Assembly: GCA_019022495.1 (NCBI GenBank)
Contig: JAFEKR010000026.1
Coordinates: forward strand, 806,001 to 870,000
DNA: 64,000 nucleotides
Direction: 5' to 3'
Source of the DNA: Epichloe hybrida
Lineage: Eukaryota; Ascomycota; Sordariomycetes; Hypocreales; Clavicipitaceae
The notes below the pieces were generated by a model. That model was not told where the DNA came from. It ran no database searches and saw only the letters and a program-made list of their open reading frames with translations. Shown here piece after piece: positions 1 to 11,269 of the stretch (its first letter is position 1; each line of letters opens with the position of its first letter). Both the position numbers and the translations under genes were made by a program.

Positions 1-924
1 GCTGTTTTTGCTGTGCTGGAAGATGACGGCGGTGATCACCCAGAGGAGCATGCTCAAGATGAACTAGAGGAACTGTCAGTTGGCCACTTGGAATAGAGAA
101 CGGTGTGGCGTTGCTGAGAGTCTCGACTTACCCAACCGATTGCAAACATTGTGTAGTAGGTATTGACCTTGGTGGCTCTCTTATGGCCACCTCGGCAGTA
201 TGCGACAAAGACCAAGATACAGGCAAACAGGGAGACACAAGCCATGGAAAGGGTGAGCTTCTGCGGCCATGCCGTCTGCTGTGTATTGGGAGCCCAGGGC
301 GTGAACTTGCTGGCCGCGGCCAAAGACTTGGTCGAGTTGAAGATGGCAAATGATGCCGACAGCATGGACAAGATGATTAGAGAGCAGCTGAAGTTGACAC
401 CACGCAAGGCAAACTTAGCCATTCGAACACGCGTCTTGATTTTCTACAAGCAAACTCATTAGTAAGGACTCGGTTTCTCCGGCTGTATTGGAACGGCTGG
501 GGGAACGTACGACGTCATTGGCTTGCTGCTGGTCATTTTGGGCTTCTCGTTTTTCGAGAACCTCTTCTTCCCGGAAAGTTGGGCTGAGAGGGTTTGTAAA
601 TTGTCTGGCAGGAGTTCCTGGCACTTTCATGGCGCTCTTGAGAGGAGATTTCGGCCCGTTGCTGGACTCGTGGGTGTTGCTGATGTAGCCAAAGCCAACT
701 ACGCCAGGCTGCTGTGAGTCGCCCGTTTCGGGCTTCTCGGGGTCGGCGAACGGCGACTTATCCATGTCAACAGGCGAGTTTACCGATGTAGCTTCTGCGA
801 AACGAGGTGTCCGTGGAACCTTGAGCGAATTGTCTGTGGACGATGAATTTGATCGCTTTGGTGTCAGGTTCAGCGCAGCGGGCGGCTTCTTTTCTTCTTT
901 AAAGCCTAGAGTAGAAACAATCAT
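1..924 (-). CDS. MARVEL-like four-helix membrane protein (3' end cut by window edge)
   Basis: Three exons read on the minus strand: 924-511, 443-132 and 63-1. The two introns have donors GTACGT and GTAAGT, branch points TACTAAT and CTGAC, and the phases close exactly (138 + 104 + 21 codons so far). The first ~140 residues are hydrophilic and Ser/Pro-rich. After that come hydrophobic segments at about residues 147-170, 186-208 and 224-255, spaced like the first three helices of a fungal MARVEL domain; the fourth helix would lie beyond base 1. The family call rests on topology and is an inference. MARVEL proteins act in membrane apposition and vesicle traffic. The 5' end is uncertain: the ATG at 924 sits in what looks like an intron tail (TTTCTACTCTAG), and an ATG at 997 could start a short extra exon if a weak donor (GTTCGG) is used. 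Confidence 0.7.
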
Positions 925-3819
925 GGTTTAGTCACAACTCTTGGTTCTCCGAACAATATACCATTTCTGCGTCTCCAAACGGACCTTTTCCAGCCATGGT
1001 GTAGTCAAATTTTGTATGTGGTATATGTGGAATAAACGAAAAGTGAGTTATGACAAAAGGGACAATATCAGATGCCTTCGTATGTGATATATGTCGTTGC
1101 TACTAGGAACGACGTGACCAATGCTTCCAAGCCAGCTGCAAGCAAAAGAGTCCGAAATAAAAGCAGAAGAATGAGAGAATTCACGAGTGAATTTTGGGAA
1201 GGATATGTAGAGACCAGCTGACGAGGAACAAGAAAAGGGCCAGCAGGTCAGGGTCTGGAGAGGGAGCCGACGAGTTTTGAGAGCTTTGAGAGAGCGGCGG
1301 CAAGCCAAGCCAAGCAGCTCTCAAGGCAGCTCTCATTCGACAGATCACAGGCGCCGGCCTAGTCGACGGGTGTGGAGACTGTAAGTGATAGTGAGGCGTG
1401 AATGACCAGATGATGCACGGAAGATGGCGGACAGAGCAAACGGCCTCTGATAGGCACGGACACTGGCCAGACCAAGTGGGATGGATGGCTTGATTCAATA
1501 GACGCCGACCGAAGGAGCCAACCGGATGTGTCGCTGGACCGTCGCGGTACGGTCTTTGCTCTGGGCTGAGTTCCATTCTCCATATTCAAGATTTAGGGCG
1601 AGGTGCAAGCATCCGGGTGGTGGAGGTGAGACAGCATATGGGAGCATATGGAGGCGTCGACTTACATGAGGCTTGTATCGCGATTATTCGAGCGTTGGAG
1701 ATGCCAGTGATGAATCCGTTGATGCCGTCGTATGAGAGCAAAAGCAGCTCTCGATTAACCAGACGTTTGGGACGGAATGAACAGGCGACGAATATAGCGA
1801 TTTCTCACAAGGGGGCCGGTATTTGATATTCGTTCGCTGCTGGACACAGCACCACCACCACCACAATGAATAAAGTGTGCAGATTCCACATGCAGCCGTG
1901 GGCAGACGTGGGCGGACGTGGGCAGCGTTGCCATCGCACTGGAGCCAGCCGCCTGTCTGGCTGGAGGGATGACGGTGGTGAATTGCCGCCGGGGTGCGAG
2001 GGCGAGGTTGAAGATGGGAGACACGTTGACGACGCCACGCCGGCATGGACGTGGTTGGCTCAAAAAGTTGCGAGGCCCCATCTTTGCGACTGCGGGTTGC
2101 GGGTTTTATTTGGCCCGTCCTACTCCGCCGTACGACAAACTAGCCATGCAGCAGCAAGTGTTTCTATACTACATCTCTTACTAGGGGAAGTATTTGTAGC
2201 TTACTTTTACCAAATAATAGGACCTTCTGAGGCTCTTGATTACGATAATCTTTTATTTACAAGACGAGACCCTTCATTCATCAAGACCTTCGTGGCTCTC
2301 CGCAACCCTGGTCAAAAAGGGTCCACTTCATTCCACTTGGCGCAAAGCACGGAACGGCTTGCCACAGTGGTCGCAAGACGGGTCTACAACAGGGTCTACA
2401 GGGGAGCTGCAGTCCGTCTTCACACCTGCTAAGCCAATTAGAGCGCCACACGCCGTGCCGAGTTGACTAGGCCCAGCCACCGTGCAGCACCCGGGCGGCA
2501 ATGCGTGCATCAGGATTCGTTGCTCTTGGGCCCGGATATCATCTTGGCCCAACCAAATTGGCATGCTCGATGTTTCACTTCAAGCATCTGCATCCGTGCA
2601 AGTGCAATGCTGCGTGACGCTCATCCTTCAGCATCCATCAGCATCCATCAGCATTATTCTTCCATCGCAGTTTGCTGCGCGGTGATTTATTTTCTTGCAG
2701 TTTTGCAGTTCGCAGTTGGCGGGCCTGAAGATTCACTCACACCGCATCTTCATCAGTCCAGAGTGTCGCATACGACAACGAACGATGCGAGTTCATTATA
2801 GACCTTGACGACGTTTTTCGTCACTGTACGGAGTAGAAGCACTTGGATGGCATATCGTGTCATTTTATTGACAAAATCCAGGGTGGCGAGAGGATACATG
2901 CAATCTTCTCGAGTAAAGAGCACCCATTTGAATGAAGTCAGCTGTTTGGCGTTTAATGGACGAAGCGCTGCTTTCACAGGAGCCCAACTACCGAACGAAA
3001 CTTGTCCTCAAAAATCCGACCCTATTGATTGCTTGACCTCAAATTTTCGAGAAAAAGGCGAATTGCAAAAGGAACGTCATGCTTGCGGTCAGACGTGCCA
3101 CAGGGTAGCTTGGCGTAACGCGAGGATTGGATGCCCCTGCAGAGCACTGCAGAGCAGGAGGGCCGAACAGGAGGGCTGATTCGTGTATTCTTTTTTTTCA
3201 GGTCACCCATCAACGTAAGAACGGCAGAAGTGATCAAATGGATAACGTTGACAATAACCAAATAGCCTGTGATGTGTTATGTCTCCTCGCCACTTGGATG
3301 GGCATGGGAAAACAGACTAATTGGAATATGGACCATCTTCGGCAGTAAAACACCGACTCGGACCGCGGATACAGAAAGCAATCCATTTGGGTGTATACAA
3401 GTTAATCGCTCGAGCATTCAGACTCGTTCTTCACCTGCTTTCGTAGGCATTTTTTCCGTCACTGATCGATGCTCATCTGAGTTGCAGCCAACCGACTTTC
3501 AGCCGAGGAGGGGCACAGGAGCTTGTTATCAGTTTATCAGGCCCCAAGAGGACTAGCGTAGAGTCATCTCCTAGATGGATTGCACACGAGGAATTTTGAC
3601 TGCTTCAAGGCGAAATAACCCTCCAGCAACAAATAGTGGCGGCCGATCTAGGTGGAAACACTCACGGATTTTAGGGAATCATCTTCTTTGAATTCCAAGG
3701 TCACCCGAACTCTAACTATTTCACGCCCTCGGGGACCTAGTGCGACAGAGCAGCCTACTTGAGTAATTCGCAACTGGACAAACCACCTGCCCCGCCAAAA
3801 ATCCTTTGCCTTGCCCACC
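925..3819. other. Long intergenic region, no gene recognised
   Basis: About 2.9 kb separate the divergent MARVEL-like gene and eIF2-gamma. Open frames here are short, lack family motifs or splice-consistent extensions, and overlap on both strands. A TACGGAGTA motif lies at 2827-2835. A short direct repeat of CATCCATCAG type occurs near 2630-2655. The last ~100 bases carry the eIF2-gamma leader. A small lineage-specific gene or noncoding RNA cannot be excluded by eye. Confidence 0.5.
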
Positions 3820-5523
3820 ATGTCGAACGGGGACCCCAAGTACGACGACATTGACTCCGAGTCCGACTCTGGAGAGTCTATCGAGCACAACGAGGTCGGC
3901 GATGGCTTCGATGACCAGCCTTTGAAGTCTGCGCTGAAAAAGTCTGCTGCCCCGGAGCCCGCCATCCAAAGACCCCCGCTGCCGCCGCAAACCGATCCCA
4001 AAGATCTCGACGTCGCCAGCCTCAGCCCCCTCACTCCCGAGATTATCGCGCGTCAAGCAACCATCAACATTGGTACCATAGGTCATGTCGCTCACGGAAA
4101 ATCCACCGTCGTCAAAGCCATTTCTGGTGTGCAGACCGTCCGTTTCAAGAACGAACTGATTCGAAATATTACCATCAAGCTGGGATACGCCAACGCCAAG
4201 ATCTACAAGTGTGACAACCCCGAGTGCCCTCGGCCAGGATGCTACCGAAGCTACAAGAGCGAAAAGGAGGTCGACCCTCCTTGCGAGCGTGATGGATGCA
4301 GTGGCACTTATAGACTACTGAGACACGTCTCGTAAGTCATGTTGATTTGTTGCACCGGCTTTCCAAGTAACAAGTGGATCTGCAGCGACACGTTCAGAGC
4401 TAACATGAGTTGGAACAACACAGATTCGTCGATTGCCCTGGCCACGATATCCTCATGAGTACCATGTTGTCAGGTGCCGCTGTCATGGATGCTGCTCTGC
4501 TACTGATTGCTGGAAACGAGTCTTGCCCTCAACCCCAGACTTCTGAGCACTTGGCTGCTATTGAGATTATGAAGCTCGACAAGATCATCATTTTGCAAAA
4601 CAAGGTCGATCTGATGAGAGAGGAGGCCGCTCAGCAACAGTACGAGTCTATTCTCAAGTTTATCCGAGGAACCGCCGCTGGCAAGTCACCCGTCATCCCC
4701 ATCTCCGCTCAGCTCAAGTTCAACATCGACGCCGTCAACGAGGCCATCGTCAACACCATTCCCGTGCCCCCAAGAGACTTTACCATGGACCCCCACATGA
4801 TTGTCATTCGATCATTCGACGTCAACAAGCCCGGTGCCGAGATTGACGATCTCAAGGGCGGTGTCGCCGGTGGTAGTATCTTGCACGGCGTCGTCAAGCT
4901 CGGCGACGAGATTGAAATCCGTCCTGGTATCGTCTCCCGTGATGACAACGGTGCCCTCAAGTGCACTCCCATCTTCTCTCGTGTTGTCACACTCAACTCC
5001 GAGGCCAACGATCTCAAGTACGCCGTGCCTGGTGGTCTGATTGGTGTTGGTACCCGCATTGACCCTACTCTCTGCCGAGCCGATCGCCTGGTCGGCTTCG
5101 TTCTCGGTCTCAAGGGCAGACTTCCCGAGATCTACAGCGAAATCGAGGTCAACTTCTACCTGCTGCGTCGCTTGCTTGGTGTCCGAACCGCCGACGGGAA
5201 GCAAGCCAAGGTGGCCAAGCTCGCCCAGAACGAGTTCATCATGGTCAACATTGGCTCTACTTCTACTGGTGCCAAGGTTGCTGCTATCAAGAACGACGCT
5301 GCCAAGCTCGTCCTCGTCAGCCCTGCTTGCACAAACATTGGCGAAAAGGTCGCCCTCAGCCGACGTATTGAGAAGCATTGGCGTCTCATTGGATGGGCCA
5401 CCATTACTGCGTAAGATTTCCACCCACAACTATGTGGTGCACAAAACATGAGGAAAGCAAATCACTAACCCTTTTCGTACCATGACAAATAGCGGTGTCA
5501 CTTTGGAGCCCAGCACGGCCTAA
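3820..5523 (+). CDS. GCD11: Translation initiation factor eIF2 subunit gamma
   Basis: Exons 3820-4331, 4424-5410 and 5493-5523 give a 509-residue protein, close to the yeast Gcd11 length of 527. The start ATG has a good context (CACCATGTC). GTPase motifs are visible: G1 [12 protein letters not shown] at about residues 86-97, G3 DCPGH just after the first intron, G4 NKVD and a G5 SAQ. Between G1 and G3 lies the four-cysteine zinc-ribbon insert typical of eIF2-gamma ([11 protein letters not shown] and CERDGC). The C-terminal two-thirds hold the two beta-barrel domains of the EF-Tu superfamily. The protein is the GTP-binding core of the eIF2 heterotrimer that delivers initiator Met-tRNA to the 40S subunit. 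The N-terminal ~60 residues are acidic, as in other fungi. The last exon codes only about ten residues. Both introns have standard splice sites. Confidence 0.97.
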
Positions 5524-5959
5524 AGGTTTCCAAACGTACGATCATGATGGGATGAGGAGCGCTCTATGCCGCGGCATACAAAAGTGGTTCGAGGAGCAAC
5601 AGCCGCCGTTTGAAACAGTATACCTGGGTGTTATACCAGAAGCGGCTTGACGCTCAAAACTCGGGGAGTCGGTTCATTTTTACCAAGTAAACTGTCGGAA
5701 AGCTGGGCGGGGAGAGGATGATCAGTGATGGCGGCATAACCGTATGGAAGCCCTCGGAGTTGGCTTCAGCGGCCGTGGTCCGTGAAATGTATAAGCCGCA
5801 TTATGGAAGCAAAGACACGGCGTTGCAAATGATCAAAGCAGGGCAGGAAAATATCAGAAATATAGCTAGACCCCAATTCGATCGAGATATTTTGGACATG
5901 ATTTTCCTCTTGGAGAAGCTCCTCCTCGTCGTCGTCGTCGTAGTCTTCATTACTATTCA
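5524..5959. other. Convergent 3' flank of eIF2-gamma and the Laa2-like gene
   Basis: This 436-bp spacer separates two genes that end toward each other. It holds their 3' untranslated regions. A GTC/GTCGTC run near 5930-5942 encodes acidic residues only in an antisense frame. No further gene is seen. Confidence 0.6.
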
Positions 5960-7407
5960 TCATTTCCTGAATTTACGGGCATGCTTTACCAGGTTCTCTA
6001 TGACCCCTTCAAACGCCTCTCTGTCGCCTATTTTCTCGTCAGTCCGTTTCCGCCAAAAGTCCAAAACCTCCTTGGCTGTTCCTTGCATCGCTTCTAGTTT
6101 GGCAACATGCTGCTTCAATTCTTCATTCGTCATGCCGTCAAGAGCCTCATCTGTCGTCATGCAAAGATATCGTGCCGCAACCAAGTCTAGGTCGGGCTCT
6201 GGAGGTGGTCCCTTTCTTTTCCTGGAACCAGTGGGTTTCCCCTGTGTGTCTACAGATGTTGATGATGTGTTTCCCTCGCCCTGTCGCAGCCGCGAAGTAG
6301 ATCTTGAGTCGCTGGACGTTCTAGGCGATGTCGCACGTAGGTTTAAGGAAGGCAGAATCAGCTTCTTTTGTTTGGACGCCGGTAAAATCTCGTCCAAATC
6401 AACGGGTACACCTAGTGATACTAGGAATAGGCGTCGAGTCCGGGAACGAATCCAATCCGGAGGAGCTAATGGTGGGGGAGCAACAAGTTGGGACCACAAT
6501 GAGGCAGATCGTTGTGTCAGGAACATGGATGTTTCTTTTGGTAGAGTTTGAGGGGTTGCAAAATCGACTTCTTCGGGTGGGAACAGGCTGTCCAAGCATT
6601 GCTCTGTTGCTGACAAGACCTCGTCAGGGCCCAGGCCATCGAAATCGGGTATCGACTAGAAGCTTTGTTAGAGGGTACGAAGATGCCGGGATGTTCAAAG
6701 CCAGGGTTTCTCACAAATGGCATTCGTGATAGTTGAACCTGTGGGGGACTTTGCGAGGCGGCTGGTGAAGTTTGCGGTTGTTGAAAACGGTCTTCGAAAT
6801 CATCGAAGTCTTCATCATGAGCCCCTTCCTCGAAGTCGTCAAAGTCGTCACCAAACTCATCATCTTGCTCCTCGCCTGCGGCATCTTCTTCTGCATCGCT
6901 AGTAGTGAATTCTTCGTCGTTATTCGTCGGCTCTAGTACAACGTCAGGTTTGGCATCGACATCTGGTGAGCTTGTCGGCGCAGGGGATCCTCCCCTGTCT
7001 GACTGCACAGGTTCCAGGACAGTTATCGGGACCTCTTGTCGAGGCGTTTCCATCGATACCTTGGAATACTCCTCCGTGTCGTCATTTTCGACTGCAATCT
7101 CATCGGGCTGAGCATCCGCTTCCCTCATCTTGTATGCCTCTGTGCCTGGGATCTCGCCATGAGAGGGGCTGGAATCAATCTTCTCAATACGGGTTTTCGG
7201 TATCGGCGAGTTTATATGTGGCGTCATAGGATTTGATTGGGCGTCTGTGAACTGATCCTCTGAGTCTGATGTTTCTGACTCGGCTATGTCACTGTGTTAG
7301 AAGTTGAATCTTGTTATGCCGCTGGTAAGAAGCGTACATAGCTGGTGTGCCCCCGGATCGGCCTTGTTCATCTCTGGCGGAGGCTCTAACCCCTGGGGTG
7401 ACGCCAT
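5960..7407 (-). CDS. Acidic AP-1/clathrin accessory-like protein (Laa2/DUF5102 type)
   Basis: Three exons on the minus strand: 7407-7391, 7291-6715 and 6655-5960, giving 429 residues; phases close. The middle intron is clear (GTGAGA donor, CTCTAAC branch, TTCTAG acceptor). The first intron (donor GTTAGA, acceptor ACACAG) is the only solution I found that avoids stops, so the five-codon first exon is less certain. The protein has a conserved-looking block GEIPGTEAYKMREADAQPDE, then acidic phenylalanine motifs (DDEFGDDFDDFEEG and DEDFDDFED) like those that bind clathrin-adaptor ear domains, then a C-terminal region with WSQLVAPPPLAPPDWIRSRT and a basic, helical end. Yeast Laa2 is a small acidic protein that recruits the AP-1 cofactor Laa1; assignment to that family is from motif style only. 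Likely cytosolic and peripheral on trans-Golgi or endosomal membranes. Confidence 0.6.
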
Positions 7408-8179
7408 TATGCTGATTTGCGACGTCTGCTGATGTGTCCGGTGGAACGCAGCAGGAAGCTTCCCCGGGATGGCGTGTGAGGGAGGTCGCAGTAGGTAAGT
7501 AGCTGGTAATACAGGTGCCCAGGGGATGTGAACCTCCGTTGGAACCTCCGTTGGAGCTCGGGAGCTTCGCCCAGGCCCATTCCGCTTTGAAGAGGCAGCT
7601 GTCGGCGTCAACTGTTCTCAGGTTGTTGGCCTCGGCCTCGGCCTCGTTTTGTTCTGCCTCCTGAAAAGTGCAAAGGGGATAATGACACAGACTGGACAAT
7701 GGGTGAAAGCAGGATGCGAGGTCCAGCTCCATCACGTGGGGCTCATCAGTCTGGTCTCGCGCGTTGACGCCTTGCCATGCCAATTGGGCCAATTGGGCAA
7801 GCTGTGGTGTGTGGCAGGGAACAGGCTCTCTAGCGCGCCTGCTCGGGTCCAACCCAGCCTGGCGCGTGGAGCTGGAGCACCATCACCATCACCACACCAT
7901 CACCACAAAAAAAGCTCCCATCCGACATTCGTCTCGCGCAAGCTTTTCTTTGCGTCGACGATTGATCCTCAACCACATCAGTCTGTATCAGCTTGTATCT
8001 CACAGAAGTGGTTTCGGTCCCAGAGGACATTGGACATTGACATTCACCTTTTATTCTCTTTGGCGTGGTGGATATTTCTAGTTCTTTCGGGAACACAGTG
8101 ATATCCTTGCCCTCTTCCTCAGTCCCTCCACCAAGGTAACCACTACAGCACACAGCCAGCTTCCCGTCGTGAAGCCACC
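7408..8179. other. Divergent promoter region, Laa2-like gene / NSP1
   Basis: The region lies between two divergently transcribed genes. It contains a CACCATCACC-type repeat near 7876-7912, and CT-rich leader sequence runs up to the NSP1 start (GCCACCATGTC). No separate gene is recognised. Confidence 0.5.
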
Positions 8180-10384
8180 ATGTCCTCCTTCGACTTTGGA
8201 ACTTCTAGCTCGTCGAGCGCTCCTTCGAACAATGCGACGAGTACGGCGCCCGCATCGGGCGGTCTCTTCGGCAGCGGCTCTGGAGGCACTCCATCTTTCT
8301 CGTTTGGCACAGTAGGAGGTAGCTCTGGTGACAGCGCCACTCCATCGAACAATGGCGGCCTTCTCTTCGGCCAGAAGCCAGCAGGGGACGCGCAAAAACC
8401 ATCCGGAAATCTATTCGGTGCCGCTACTTCTTCTGCAAACACAGGTTCAAATTCTGCCTCGGGGCCTGGATTCTTTGCAGGCGCCTCGACAACTCCATCC
8501 TCTCCAGGCCTCGGCGAAGGGGCTAAGAACAAATCAGCTACATCGACATCGGCAACTCCTCCTGCTGGCGGACTTTTTGGGGGCACCAGCACAACTCCTG
8601 CTTCGGGAGGTTTATTCGGTGGCGGTGCTTCTACAGCTGCCAAACCTGCTTCGGGTGGCCTATTCGGAGGTGGTCAATCTTCTTCAGGTCCCTCCCTTTT
8701 CGGCGCTCAGAGTGGCGCTTCACAGTCACAAAGCACGACGACAACGGCCGCGCCATCATCTGGCCTCTTTGCAAACACCGGGAAACCTTTATTCGGAAAC
8801 TCGAACACTGCTACTGCAGCCACTCCAGCCAAACCTCACTTATCTCTGCCGTCGACTACTCCCGCGGGAGCTCCTCCAGCTGATACATCTAAACCTGCGT
8901 CTACAACTGGGGCCTCTGCTGGCGGGCTCTTCGGTGGAGCGGCAGCTAAGCCAGCTGCTTCAGGCACGTCTGCCTCTGCCGCTCCAGCAACTTCTGGTCC
9001 TTTCGGTGGTGCTCAGGCTAGTACTGGCTCCTCTGCAGCCGGTCTGTTCGGAAATAAGCCTGCGTCGACGTCTGGGGCATCTGCTGGGAGTTTATTTGGA
9101 GGAGCCAGCGGCACCACAGCTGCCGCAGGCTCCGCGGGTTCACTATTTGACGCGAAGCCTGCCGCCAGCAACACATCTGGAGCTGTGGGTTCAGCTTCAA
9201 CGACAACCAGCCGTCTGTTTGGCGGCAATGCCAGTTCTGCCGCCGCAGCTCCATCCACCACGACAACGAGCGCCTCCTCTGGTGGCCTGTTTGGCAACAA
9301 GTCCACTGTGTCAACAGCCCCTGCCACAGTCCCGTCAACTACGTCCACTGCAGGTGGTCTCTTTGGCGGCAACCAGTTATCCACAGCTGCGACCGGCGCA
9401 GCATCAAAGCCGGCATCGTCTCTATTTGGAGGCGGCGCAGCTACATCAACCACCGCGCAGCCTCCAGCGACCACCGCCTCATCGACCAGTGCAACGCCTG
9501 CTGTGTCCGCCTCTACAGCTGGTGGACTTAACGGAGCCCAGCCTGCCACAGACACTGCAAGCAAGGTCGGGAACCAAAGTAAAGATGAATCCAAGCCAAC
9601 GACTCAGATTGGCGCTACAGGTGCCTTGGGAGCCTCCACGACGGGACCTACTTCGCAAATGGCCAGGCTTAAGAACAAGACCATGGAAGACATTGTGACA
9701 AGATGGGCCTCTGATCTGACCAAGTATCAGAAGGAATTCAAGGAGCAAGCCACCGCGGTATCCAACTGGGATCGCAGTTTGGTCGACAATGGAGAGAAGA
9801 TTCAAAAGCTATATCTTGATACTTTCGAGGCTGAACGCGCCAGCCACGAAATCGAACGCCAACTTGCTGCTGTGGAGAGCCAGCAAGAAGAGCTCGAGGC
9901 TTGGCTGAACCGCTATGAATCAGAAGTTCAAGATATGTTCGCCAAGCAGATTGGTCCGGGAGAGCAACTCGCCGGTCCGGATCAGGAGCGTGAGCGCACA
10001 TACAAGCTGGCCGAAAAGCTGACGCAACAACTGGATGAGAAGTCTCGAGACCTTTCCAAGATGGTCAAGGAGATTAATGATATTTCTGGAACCTTGAGTA
10101 AAGGAGCCAAGGCTGAAGATCCTGTACGTTCCCTGGCGCGCATTGTTCATTCCCCTCTTATCATAGTATGCGCTCGCTAACATTTTACGCCACAGCTGAG
10201 TCAAATTGTGCGTGTTCTCAACAGCCATCTTACGCAGCTACAATGGATCGACGCGAATGCCTCGGCGCTCCAGGCCAAGGTGACGGCCGCACAAAAGTCT
10301 AGCAGCTCCCTCAGCAGTCACTATGCTGGGCCAGAGAGTGATGCTGCCGAAAGCTTTTACCGTTCATACTATGGTCGACGATAG
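8180..10384 (+). CDS. NSP1: FG-repeat nucleoporin Nsp1 (Nup62 homologue)
   Basis: Exons 8180-10123 and 10196-10384 encode 710 residues. Roughly the first 490 residues are an Ala/Ser/Thr/Gly-rich, nearly charge-free region with many LFG and GLFGG motifs, the FG mesh that binds transport receptors. The rest (from about residue 495) is the charged, alpha-helical Nsp1_C domain, recognisable from MEDIVTRWASDLTKYQKEF, a long coiled coil, and a C-terminal end QLQWIDANASALQ. This domain assembles the central-channel Nsp1-Nup57-Nup49 trimer and the Nsp1-Nup82 complex of the nuclear pore. The intron (donor GTACGT, acceptor CACAG) lies in the coiled-coil region. The FG segment produces long open frames on other strands and frames; these are composition artefacts. 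It is shorter than yeast Nsp1 (823) but like other filamentous ascomycete proteins. Confidence 0.95.
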
Positions 10385-10757
10385 TCTGCATGCATGGGGC
10401 TGGTCCATTCTTTAAGGCTGGTTTAACGGAGTTTTTTTTAATAAGCTTTTTTTTGGGCACGCTATCAGGACAGATGACATCTGAAGGGAAAAGTTCACAT
10501 GTGTTGGTCAAAGGAGATGATACAGATACGGAGCTGGAAATTTTACACGAGAAAGTAAGATGAGTAGATATTTGTACACTAGCTTAGATGGTGACAAAAC
10601 AAAGCAACCAAGATTTCATTGTCGAGCAAGTTTATTGTCCCTTGCTTCTCAAGGTCAATCTTTTTCCTCCAAGCTCTTGATTCATGTTCGAGCCACAGCC
10701 GCCATCGTCACGTGTAGATCTTCTGGAAATGTGCTCAGGCTATCCGGTGACCCAAGC
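10385..10757. other. Convergent 3' flank of NSP1 and INH1
   Basis: 373 bp between two stop codons facing each other, holding both 3' untranslated regions. T-rich and A-rich stretches near 10432-10453 could serve 3' end formation. No gene is seen. Confidence 0.55.
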
Positions 10758-11269
10758 TTAGTTCTTCTCGCCGCCCTGGTCCTTGGTGATTTCCTCACTG
10801 GGAAGATGACGTGTCAGCTTTCGTTGCAGAACCCATTCACAAGCCAGAGGTTATGAAAAGACGTCGGGCTCACATGTGGTCAGAGAGGCGCTGAAGGTGC
10901 TGCTGCTGCTCCTCAAGCTTCTTCTTGAGCTCCTGGAGCTTCTCCCTCTCGCGCTGACGAATAGCCATGTCCTCGCTGGCGCGTTCACGGCGCTGGAAGG
11001 CGTCGCTGTGTCGGGGAAATTCCGGTCAGTCATCGATATCGCACTTGCCTCGACTGATGACAGGGCGCCGGGGCTGTCCATGATCGTCTTTTCACCCCCG
11101 AAAACACATCTCATCGTACTCTTTTCGGAGGCGGGAACGCAACTCACCCTTGGCCACCAGTCTTGGGGGGAGCACCGGTATCACCTGCGGCCATGGCCCG
11201 AGCAGTGGTGGTGAAGGCGGCTCGGAGGGGACGGAAAGCAGCCGTCTTGATGAAGGTTGTGCGGAGCAT
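10758..11269 (-). CDS. INH1: Mitochondrial F1F0-ATPase inhibitor (IF1)
   Basis: A small gene in three short exons on the minus strand: 11269-11148, 11005-10874 and 10797-10758, total 97 residues. It is easily missed because no single frame holds it. Introns have donors GTGAGT and GTGAGC, branch CTGAC, acceptors ACACAG and CCCAG, and phases close. The N-terminus (MLRTTFIKTAAFRPLRAAF) is a basic mitochondrial presequence. The mature part contains the IF1 signature: GDTGAPPKTGGQG, then DAFQRRERASEDMAIRQRER and a long charged helix ending LQRLSDHIEEITKDQGGEKN. IF1 binds the catalytic interface of F1 at low matrix pH and blocks ATP hydrolysis; the C-terminal helix dimerises. Length matches yeast Inh1 plus presequence. 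It converges on NSP1 and shares a long 5' spacer with the 14-3-3 gene. Confidence 0.93.

Noticed and set aside
925..3819. Several 70-190 codon frames in the long gap left of eIF2-gamma
   Set aside because: They overlap each other on both strands, lack motifs, and no splice-consistent extension was found; a small lineage-specific gene cannot be excluded but is not supported.
8143..9594. Long antisense and alternative-frame open frames across the NSP1 gene
   Set aside because: They come from the Ala/Ser/Thr/Gly-biased FG-repeat DNA and have no independent signals.
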